Assembly: GCA_965248235.1 (NCBI GenBank)
Contig: CBDFIU010000005.1
Coordinates: 1,054,001-1,118,000, forward strand
Source of the DNA: UBA6623 sp965248235
GTDB taxonomy: Bacteria > Acidobacteriota > Terriglobia > Bryobacterales > UBA6623
Direction: 5' to 3'
Length of the DNA: 64,000 bases
Below the pieces are notes generated by a model. That model saw only the letters and a list, made by a program, of their open reading frames with translations, ran no database searches and had not been told where the DNA came from. The position numbers were made by a program, and so were the translations under genes. The stretch's first letter is position 1, and each line of letters begins with the position of its first letter. This document shows positions 56,450 through 64,000 of the stretch, piece after piece.

Positions 56450-56544
56450 CGCGGCGAGAGAAACTATGGTGAGTCCCGAGGGTCTTACCCCTCGCGATCG
56501 TGTTACCTTGAAACCGTTCTGAACGACGCTAACCGAGGTTCCTC

Positions 56545-57876
<1,332 letters not shown>

Positions 57877-57930
57877 AAATATCGTTTGTCGGAATCCGAG
57901 ATCGAATCGTGCAATCGAACGTGGGGTTTC

Positions 57931-57960
57931 CTGAGCCGCGAAGCGGCGGTAGGAATATAG
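57931..57960 (-). repeat. dispersed intergenic repeat R1, copy 6 (inverted)
   Basis: The complement reads ctatattcctaccgccgc, then ttcgcggctca, base-for-base the same as the right part of the arg-cluster copy at 45735. It may extend to about 58010, where a ccgggc...cccggg hairpin lies. It is the last copy before the accessory region. Confidence 0.65.
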
Positions 57961-58067
57961 CCACTCTCAAACAGCTTCCGGGCTTGTGTCCCGGGCTGAT
58001 ATTACCCCTGGACTCATCCGGTTGATTTCAGCACGCAAGGCGAATCGCAAGGAAAGGCAAGCGTACG

Positions 58068-58358
58068 ATGAGCATCTCGAAAGAACGGCTGCGAGAAATT
58101 GAGGCCATCAAGGACGAGGACATCGACTATTCCGACATCCCCGAAGCCGATCAAGACTTCTGGCGCCGCGCCGAACTTCAGATGCCCCGACCGAAAAGAG
58201 GCGTCTATATCCGCTTGGACGTCGACGTACTCGACTGGCTCAAATCGAAGGGCAAGGGCTACCAGACCCGGATGAACGCGATGCTCCGGGCGCTGATGGA
58301 AAGTGATCGGCGGGAAAACAGGAAAACGAACCGGGGTGGTGGCCAGGGACGGAATTGA
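58068..58358 (+). CDS. brnA: BrnA-family antitoxin-like protein (orphan)
   Basis: 96 residues. It matches the BrnA pattern: IKDEDIDYSDIPE, DQDFWRRAELQMP, then the ribbon-helix-helix-type 'ISIRLD'-equivalent VYIRLDVDVLDWL with KGKGYQTRMNAMLRALM. BrnA usually neutralises the RNase toxin BrnT encoded just upstream. No BrnT lies in the preceding 190 bases, so it is an orphan. The final seven codons (GGGQGRN) and the stop lie in the complement of a tRNA-Phe 3' half (58337-58386), so the C-terminus appears to have been rewritten by an integration event. Confidence 0.82.
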   Translation: MSISKERLREIEAIKDEDIDYSDIPEADQDFWRRAELQMPRPKRGVYIRLDVDVLDWLKSKGKGYQTRMNAMLRALMESDRRENRKTNRGGGQGRN

Positions 58359-58386
58359 ACCGCCGACGCCGGCCTTTTCAGGGCCG
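58337..58386 (-). other. tRNA-Phe(GAA) 3'-half fragment, probable att site
   Basis: On the minus strand the anticodon stem cggcc/ggccg with loop ctgaaaa (anticodon GAA), a five-base variable loop gcgtc, a T arm ggcgg-ttcaatt-ccgtc, acceptor 3' strand cctggcc, A and CCA are all present. There is no D arm or pairing 5' acceptor strand upstream in the expected place: the sequence before cggcc (minus strand) lacks gctcag...gagc. A 3'-half tRNA beside a tyrosine recombinase gene is what integration at a tRNA leaves at the far end of an element. A complete tRNA-Phe would then lie beyond the window, on the minus strand at a higher coordinate. Confidence 0.75.
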
Positions 58387-58480
58387 GACTCGCCCGTTCG
58401 CAACTCCTTGATTTTCCTAGCCTTAGCTACCCTCAATGCCAGCATTTCCGCCCTATTATTGGAATAATAATGGAACAACC

Positions 58481-59651
58481 TCAGTTCACCATTGCCGACT
58501 CCGTTAGCCGACCCAAATTCTCTACTGCTCTTCGTTGCGACGCAGGCACGAACTGCTGGTAGATGTCCAGCGTTGTGCTCGCCCGTGAGTGCCTCATGAG
58601 CGCCTGGGCGTCCTTAACGTCTGCCCCAGACAGCTTCAGCCAGGTCGCATAGGAGCGACGCAACACTTGCCAGTTCACCCAACCGATGCCCAACTTCCTG
58701 CCGGCGGGCTTAATGTGCCGGGTCAGGATATTGTTGTCCGGCATCGGCAAGCCCTTGATCGGAGATGGAACACCAGGTCATCCGGGTCGAAGGACTTCAC
58801 GGCCGGGTATCTCCGAACCGCCCGTCCTGCCCTTACCTCTACCGTCAGGCTCTTCAATCGCTGAATACGTTCGATCACCTTGGGAAGAACCGGGATCGTT
58901 GCATTACTGGCCTCGCTCTTAGGCGCTCCCCAATCACCGCGGCAGTAGCGCTCATCGATGGTGATCGAATCTTCATGAACGTTGCGCCATCGCAGCCCGA
59001 TCAATTCGCTGACGCGCAAACCCGTGTAGACCGCCACAAAGACCATCGAGGCGTAGGGCTCGGCGATCAGTGCCAACAAGGTCGCAAACCGATCCGGCGT
59101 GACGTAGGGCTTCGACCGCTTCCCCTTTTTCGGGGGAGGCAGACGCAGGCCCTCGACAGGGTTGTTCACCAGGAATCCGTATTTCACCGCCGATCCCAAG
59201 ATGCTCGATAACACGTCTCGAATCTTGTCCGCGATTCGTGGGACAAGTCCAAGTCAGCGAGCCCCGATAGGTACGTCTGCACGGAGAGTGGTGTCAGATC
59301 CCGCAGGCATAGATGCCCGAAGGGCGCGGTCAAGTGGTTCTTGATCACCCCCCGGTATCGCTCCTGCGTGCTGTTGGTAAACAACGGCATCACTGTCTTT
59401 TCGTAGACAGATTCAACATAATCACCGAACTGCGTCGCGGAACCAACCGTGACGAGTCCTTGATTGAGAGGTCGCAAGTGCTCGGCGGCGATCTTCCGTA
59501 CCTCTCGTTCCGGCATGGTTGCCGGCGCTAGTTGGATTCTCTTTCGTTTTCTGATCCTCCTTCCGTTTTGGAATTGATCCTGCCAGTAGAGCAGGTACCA
59601 CCAATGGCCCAGACGCTGGGGTTTGGGTTGCTGAAATCTTCGACGAGCCAT
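58481..59651 (-). pseudogene. tyrosine recombinase (phage-type integrase), interrupted by two frameshifts
   Basis: Read from ATG 59651 (aaggag 10 bases upstream): a basic N-terminus (ARRRFQQPKPQRLGHWW), then a SAM-like core-binding domain (SVYEKTVMPLFTNSTQERY). Near 59237 the frame shifts by a single missing base and the protein goes on as IRDVLSSILGSAVKYG, VFVAVYTGLRVSELIGLRW (Arg I). Near 58771 it shifts again and continues with DNNILTRHIKPAG, QVLRRSYATWLKLSG (Arg II) and MRHSRASTTLDIYQQ (His/Tyr). The catalytic set R...R-H...Y is thus complete across frames. It is read towards the tRNA-Phe fragment 95 bases away, and probably cut the element into that tRNA. Confidence 0.85.
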
Positions 59652-60970
59652 TTTCTCGAAATCTCCTTTCGATGGCTCGCCAAAACTCGCCTCGCCCACG
59701 ATACCACGCCCGTCGGGCACTTGCGTCGGTTGTGGGGCAAGGCGGTGCATCTAAAGCCTCATCCCAGGGTTGTGATGGATGACTCTTCATTCGCTGTTTG
59801 AGATCGACGCGAAGGTCCTCAGGGATCTCGACGGCGGCCACGCGATCCTGGATCTCTTCCCTCGCTTCGTCAACAGCCTCGCGATATTGCTGAATGCTCA
59901 ACGCCCGGCGGTAGGCGCTCTCCAAGGTCGCGTCGTCCGGAATGACCTTCACTACCCTTTGCTCTTCGAGTTTCGATTCCAGCCATTCGACAAAGGCGTC
60001 GCTTGTGAGGCGTTGAGTTCCACTCGCTGTCCCCGGTAAGATCGCCAGTCCGTCTCGCCGCGAAGGAATTCAATTTCCTCGTGCGTCGCCCCGTTCAGAC
60101 TCAAGTTGGAACCGGGATCGGATTTGTAGCTGAGCGTCTCGGCTTGTAGGTCCCACTTCTCGACATCGGTGAGTCGCAGGCCAAGATCGACCACCTCGGG
60201 CGCGACGGCGAATTCGTATCGGCGGGTGTCGCGCCTCAGGGTCCCGACAATGCTGAATCCGCTCTTGTCAAAGTCGTGCAGCACAAAGATCTTGACCTGG
60301 TGACACAACGATTCGATGAGCGTTCGCACCGCAGTCGTGCCCATTCCTTTGCTCGACATGATCGCTAGGTCGAACCGCTCCGCAAACTTGGCCTGCTCCA
60401 ACAAGGGCAGAAAACCTTCTTTCTCGATGTAGAGGATGGCGCCGAACCGATTCTTGGGACCGTAGGTCGGGAATTGCGCCGAGAACGTTGGCGGCTCGAT
60501 TTCCACGCCGGGTTGCTCTTTCATCCCACCCAGGTACTCCCTTACCCCAGCGTGCCCAGGTTCACTCGCTTCTCCGTGTGCGGCTCAGAGAGATGACCAC
60601 GAGCGTCGTAAACAACGTCCCAGTCGGCCGTCTCTTCCTGATGCTCACGGATGTAGTCCGGCAACAAGGTTTGAGTGAAGTAAGCATCGTTTAAGGGCTG
60701 GCCGGTTCGTTCCTGAATCGCTAAGCGCGCCGCATACATGAGCTGGCGAGCATTCACCGCGTACCGCCCGCCACCCGCTTTCCGATAAGCTTCCGGGATC
60801 GCGGCGTGGGCGGCTTCTTTGATCGTCGTGCGCAGGCTGTGACCGACAAAGTATTTCTCGCGCAATCGGGCGGCCATCCTGCGGTCGCGTTCTTCCTTCT
60901 TCTTGATGGCCGCCCATTCCTTAGTGGTCTTCTGGACTGCGCCGGCCAGCGATTCCGAAAAGGACTTCAC
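59652..60970 (-). pseudogene. Topo VI-A/Spo11-like TOPRIM protein, interrupted by two frameshifts
   Basis: Starts at GTG 60970, overlapping the stop of the upstream fragment by GTGA. The first segment has a winged-helix-like 'VNARQLMYAARLAIQERTG' where the tyrosine of MYAAR lies at the site of the catalytic Tyr in Topo VI-A. It runs to NLGTL and stops at 60542. One added base in the G4 run at 60545-60548 continues it as VREYLGGMKEQPG, then a TOPRIM fold: LYIEKEGF (acidic residue) and FVLHDFDKSGFSIVG (D-x-D). A second missing base at about 60009-60012 joins to DAFVEWLESKLEEQR and KVIPDDATLESAYRRA. The C-terminal end near 59660 is unclear. Such proteins are known from mobile elements as minimal relatives of Topo VI subunit A. 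Confidence 0.65.
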
Positions 60971-61230
60971 AGATCCACACTCCCTTTGCCTCGATCGGTG
61001 AAATTGAACCGTGGAGAGATCAGATGGATTACCAAGCAAACCGGATCACGTTCGATATCGATTCGGCTGTCGGCAAGCAAAGCTGAGAGGCCGTAGTGAT
61101 CGCCGCTGTCGCCGAGAGCAAACCTGATCTGCTGAATCGGGTTGCTCAAGGGGACGCTCCAATTGAGCCCGATGTGTAGGATCACCCTACAATTCTCACA
61201 GCTACAGTGCCTCCGCCGGTCCTTGTTTTC
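60967..61230 (-). pseudogene. C-terminal fragment of a probable GHKL ATPase (Topo VI-B-like) gene
   Basis: Reading minus strand from about 61230 to the stop TGA at 60967, the product includes CRVILHIGLNWSVPL and ends LVIHLISPRFNFTDRGKG. I associate the pattern GVNxS-P...HLxxPRxxxTDRGKS with the C-terminus of ATP-binding proteins encoded directly before Topo VI-A-like genes in mobile elements; that match is from memory and untested. The N-terminal ATPase domain is missing: upstream is the end of nuoI, whose stop is at 61251. The Cys-rich HCSCENC just before the recognisable part may be part of the join. The GTGA overlap with the next gene supports an original two-gene operon. Confidence 0.5.
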
Positions 61231-61250
61231 GTTGGAGATGTGAGAGCCGG

Positions 61251-61889
61251 CTATTGCGACGTCCCCGTAGATCGGCCCTGTGGGCCGTCAACGCCGTCCC
61301 AGCCGCCCTTCATCTCTCCGCCGGTCAGCTCGCACTTGTGGGGAAACTTCAGGTCGCAGTCGGCGATGGGTTTGCGGAGCTTTGGGTCCATCAACTCGTG
61401 GATGTCGAGTCGCATGGCCTCTCTCGAGTAGGCCGCCAAGTCGAGGATTCCCGTGTCCATGCGGATCGCGTCTTCGGGGCATACTTCGACGCAGTATCCG
61501 CAATAGACGCACACGCCCAGGTCGATGTCGAAACGAATCGGGTATTTCTCGACGTTGGGGTCGGGATGCTCGCCGGGCACGATGGTAATACACTTGGCCG
61601 GACAGACCGTCTCACACAACATGCACCCGACGCAGCGCGGGCTGCCGTCCTCGCGCACGGTAAGCCGGTGGCGGCTGCGGAACCTCGACATGAGAGGTCT
61701 GAGCTCCTCGGGATACTGGATGGTGGCCGAGGCGGGAAGGTGCTTGAAACGGCCCAAGAGGTGGGCCGTGTGGAGAAAGAGGTTGCGGAAGAAGTGGGTG
61801 GAGGTGATCTTGAGTCCGCTAATGATCTGGGGGAGGTAGGTCTTCTCCCAAAAGGTCAGCTCCGGTCTGCGAACAACTTTTACGGTCAT
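61251..61889 (-). CDS. nuoI: NADH-quinone oxidoreductase subunit I
   Basis: Complex I ferredoxin subunit, 213 residues. Two tetranuclear cluster motifs are clear: CVGCMLCETVCP and CVYCGYCVEVCP. N-terminus with WEKTYLPQIISGLKIT and FFRNLF is typical. Starts at ATG 61889, sharing one base with the nuoH stop (TAATG). The last 40 residues after IADCDLKFPH are Gly-rich and may be altered. No nuoJ follows: the next sequence is the ATPase fragment. Confidence 0.95.
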   Translation of the reverse strand: MTVKVVRRPELTFWEKTYLPQIISGLKITSTHFFRNLFLHTAHLLGRFKHLPASATIQYPEELRPLMSRFRSRHRLTVREDGSPRCVGCMLCETVCPAKCITIVPGEHPDPNVEKYPIRFDIDLGVCVYCGYCVEVCPEDAIRMDTGILDLAAYSREAMRLDIHELMDPKLRKPIADCDLKFPHKCELTGGEMKGGWDGVDGPQGRSTGTSQ

Positions 61890-62983
61890 TAGGGCGTCTC
61901 CCCAAGAATGAGCAGCACAACGGCCGTCACCGCGACGTTGGCCACCGAGATCGGGAACAGCCCCCTCCAGCCCAGTTTCATGAGCTGATCGTAGCGGAAG
62001 CGCGGCAGCGTCCAGCGTATTTGCATGAACAGCCAGCAAAAGATGAGGACCTTGGTCGAAAAGCTCGCCACCCCGAGCAGGACGTAGACCAGATGAGGAA
62101 CGAGGAGTTCCGCGCCCCAGGGGAAGTGAAATCCGTCCGGCATAAGGAAGGGCACCTGCCACCCGCCGAAAAAGAGCGTGGTGGCCAGGCAAGCTACCAT
62201 GATGGTTTCCAGGAAGTCCGTGAGGAAGAACATACCGAACTTCATTCCGCTGTACTCTACGAAATAGCCGATGATCTCCGATTCCCCTTCCGGCAGGTCA
62301 AAGGGAACCCTCTTGGTTTCAGCCAGCGCCGCGGTCACGAAGACGATAAAGGCCACGGGCTGGGCGACTATCCCCCAGAAAGGGATCCAGCCGCCGATCA
62401 TTTGGCCCTGGGCCCGCACCAGCTCGCCCAAATCCATGGTTCCGTAGACCATGATCACGCCGACGACGGCGATACCCAGAGCGATTTCGTAGGAGATCAG
62501 CTGCGCGGTGGCCCGCAGTCCTCCCAGGATCGCGTAGTTGTTTCGCGACGCAAAGCCGGCGAGGATCACGCCATAGACACCGAGCGAGAGCATGGCGAAG
62601 ATGTACAGCAGCGCTACGTCGATCTTCGCGACTTGGAGTTCGATGACGCGGCCCTCGCCCAGAATGAGGCGGTCCCCAAAGGGAATCGCGGCGAAGGCCA
62701 CCAAGGCGAAGAAGACCGAAAAGAAAGGGGCCAGGGCGTGGAGGGTTTTGTCCGCGCGGGCCGGGACGATGTCCTCCTTGGTAAACATTTTGACCGCGTC
62801 GGCGAGGGCGTGAAACAGTCCCAGCGCGCGAAAACCGAAGATGTCGGCGCGGTTGGCCCCGATCCGATCCTGGATGAGGGCCGACTGTTTGCGCTCCACC
62901 CAGGTATGCAGGCCCGCCAGGTTCAGAACCCCGAAAAAGACCACACCCGCCAATGCGAGCTTGATGAACAGGTCTTCCATCAT
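61889..62983 (-). CDS. nuoH: NADH-quinone oxidoreductase subunit H
   Basis: Membrane subunit that links the peripheral arm to the proton-pumping arm, near the quinone site. 364 residues, eight or more hydrophobic helices. Signatures: GLHTWVERKQSALIQDRIGANRAD (split as ERKQSALIQDRIG), EGESEIIGYFVEYSG and FLGGW-like FFGGWQVPF. Its start overlaps the nuoG stop by four bases (minus strand ATGA at about 62980-62983). Confidence 0.96.
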   Translation of the reverse strand: MMEDLFIKLALAGVVFFGVLNLAGLHTWVERKQSALIQDRIGANRADIFGFRALGLFHALADAVKMFTKEDIVPARADKTLHALAPFFSVFFALVAFAAIPFGDRLILGEGRVIELQVAKIDVALLYIFAMLSLGVYGVILAGFASRNNYAILGGLRATAQLISYEIALGIAVVGVIMVYGTMDLGELVRAQGQMIGGWIPFWGIVAQPVAFIVFVTAALAETKRVPFDLPEGESEIIGYFVEYSGMKFGMFFLTDFLETIMVACLATTLFFGGWQVPFLMPDGFHFPWGAELLVPHLVYVLLGVASFSTKVLIFCWLFMQIRWTLPRFRYDQLMKLGWRGLFPISVANVAVTAVVLLILGETP

Positions 62984-64000
62984 GGTGCGATCGCCTCGGG
63001 GGCGGGATTGGCCGTCGCCACGTCAACACCTTGCGCGCCGATCGCCTTATAGCTCAATTCCGTGAAGGGAGCCTCGGCCGCGGCCAGCGCTAGGAAGATC
63101 TGCTCCGGCCCGTGCCAGTCGAACCCCAGACCCAGCCGTCCGGCTAATTCCAGCAGAATGCGCCAGTCTTCTCGGGAGTCCCCCACCGGAGCAAAGGCCC
63201 GGCCGATACGCTGGAGGCGGCCATGGCAATTCACGAAGGTGCCGTCCTTCTCGACATAGGCCGCGCTTGGCAGGACCCAATGAGCCAGCGGCGCGGTGGC
63301 GTTCTCGTTCGTGCCCGAGAAGACGAACAGGCCGACTTTCTCTCGAAGCTTTCGGACGGTCTCTTTCCCAAACAGCTCCACCAGGTCATGACCGGCGACC
63401 CACAGGACGTCGAGTCTTCCGGCCAGGCCCTCGTCGACAATTTGCTTGGCGTCGGGTGCATCGGCGCCGGCCAAGCCGAGCAGAGTTGCTCCCAGCGTGT
63501 TGGGGTTCTTGTCCGCCTTGATCAAGAAGTCGTCCGAGGACCCGGACGTCTCCGGAACGGAAGCGCTGACCTGAGCCCCCAAAGCACCCCTGAAGATTTC
63601 CCGGATCAAGAACAACTCCTCGTTGGTGAGCTGGGCCGAGGCGATGACACCAATCCTCTTCCCGGTCCCGTTCAGGCCGCCTTCCCGTGCCTCGGTGGCC
63701 GGCCCTCCCAAAGCCGTTGAGATGGCGTCGAGGGCCTGCTCCCAAGTTGCGTCCGCGCCATTCCGACCATTCGCCGACGGCCCGTGTACGTTGAGGAGAC
63801 GACCCCGATCGACCCAGCCAAAGCCGTAGCGCCCCTCGTCGCATAACCACCATTGGTTGACGTCCGGGTTGTAGCGGGGCTTGATGCGCACGACCCTTGC
63901 CCCGTCGTTCAAGTAGGGCCTGTCGAGCACGTAATGCATGTCCACGTTGCACCCCTGGCTGCAGCCGTTGCAGACCGTGGGGGCGCTGGAGAGGTACCAG
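62980..64000 (-). CDS. nuoG: NADH-quinone oxidoreductase subunit G, partial (5' end beyond the window)
   Basis: The reading frame is open to the window edge. In the edge-proximal part the motif VCNGCSQGCN marks the molybdopterin-type 4Fe-4S cluster region. The remainder is the molybdopterin-oxidoreductase-like domain with 'RYNPDVNQWWLCDEGRYGF', 'RIGVIASAQLTNEELFLI' and 'HWVLPSAAYVEKDGTFVN'. NuoG carries iron-sulfur clusters of complex I in the peripheral arm. About 340 C-terminal residues are here. nuoG-nuoH-nuoI are contiguous with overlapping starts and stops. Confidence 0.92.
   Translation of the reverse strand, partial: WYLSSAPTVCNGCSQGCNVDMHYVLDRPYLNDGARVVRIKPRYNPDVNQWWLCDEGRYGFGWVDRGRLLNVHGPSANGRNGADATWEQALDAISTALGGPATEAREGGLNGTGKRIGVIASAQLTNEELFLIREIFRGALGAQVSASVPETSGSSDDFLIKADKNPNTLGATLLGLAGADAPDAKQIVDEGLAGRLDVLWVAGHDLVELFGKETVRKLREKVGLFVFSGTNENATAPLAHWVLPSAAYVEKDGTFVNCHGRLQRIGRAFAPVGDSREDWRILLELAGRLGLGFDWHGPEQIFLALAAAEAPFTELSYKAIGAQGVDVATANPAPEAIAP

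Noticed and set aside
58330..58440. Complete tRNA-Phe gene
   Set aside because: The 3' half is convincing, but the sequence before the anticodon stem has no D arm and only a weak, poorly spaced 5' acceptor (ggctagg), so it is called a fragment.

Overview
The window is about 60% GC, with genes packed closely on both strands. It looks like a chromosome segment of an Acidobacteriota-like bacterium, perhaps near Bryobacterales/Solibacteres; this assignment is inference. The basis is the gene mix: Ser/Thr kinases fused to TPR or PD40 propellers, Tat-exported sugar isomerases and a Gfo/Idh oxidoreductase, a Nudix/metallo-beta-lactamase fusion, futalosine-pathway MqnE, an HpnI-type glycosyltransferase, CstA, and small secreted proteins of a type I associate with acidobacteria. 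No rRNA or other taxonomic marker is present.

Layout. 0.3-8.5 kb: a DUF255 thioredoxin-domain protein, a TPR protein, a PAS-GGDEF-EAL c-di-GMP protein, RmuC and a frameshifted Tat-signal beta-propeller gene. 8.6 kb: tRNA-Pro(UGG). 9.3-14.4 kb: a complete urease operon, ureABCEFGD. 14.7-20.5 kb: an HD-GYP/GAF/degenerate-GGDEF protein, a small secreted protein, a frameshifted Nudix-MBL fusion and another small secreted protein. 20.8-25.6 kb: a four-gene GldA/GldF/GldG-like ABC operon ending in a DUF4340 gene. 25.9-41.7 kb: CstA, two receptor-type Ser/Thr kinases (one frameshifted), a Clp-type AAA+ ATPase, MotA with a C-terminally truncated MotB, MqnE, an esterase, a large TPR protein and an LpxL-like acyltransferase. 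41.9-44.6 kb: 6-phosphogluconate dehydrogenase and the HpnI-like glycosyltransferase. 44.7-49.0 kb: argF-argG-argH-argR, with an ARG box just upstream of argF. 49.1-57.9 kb: two Tat-exported TIM-barrel isomerases flanking dinB, a membrane propeller protein, a methyltransferase, a Trm112-like protein, an RNA m5U methyltransferase and a Tat-exported Gfo/Idh oxidoreductase.

58.0-61.25 kb is the accessory region. It holds an orphan BrnA-type antitoxin whose last codons lie in the 3' half of a tRNA-Phe(GAA) on the other strand. That half-tRNA fits an integration att scar. Next come a tyrosine recombinase, a Topo VI-A/Spo11-like TOPRIM gene, and the 3' end of what looks like its GHKL ATPase partner. 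The ATPase fragment abuts nuoI directly. nuoI, nuoH and a partial nuoG fill the window to 64 kb, and nuoJ-N do not follow nuoI.

Eight single-register frameshifts interrupt five otherwise recognisable genes (7.4, 17.9, 39.0, 58.5 and 59.7 kb). At least seven can be repaired by adding one base. This may be uncorrected indel error as well as real decay, so I call those loci disrupted rather than dead. Two dispersed intergenic repeat families also run through the window: R1, six copies, core gccgccgcttcgcggct; and R2, at least three copies, core gagcgcaagcgac.
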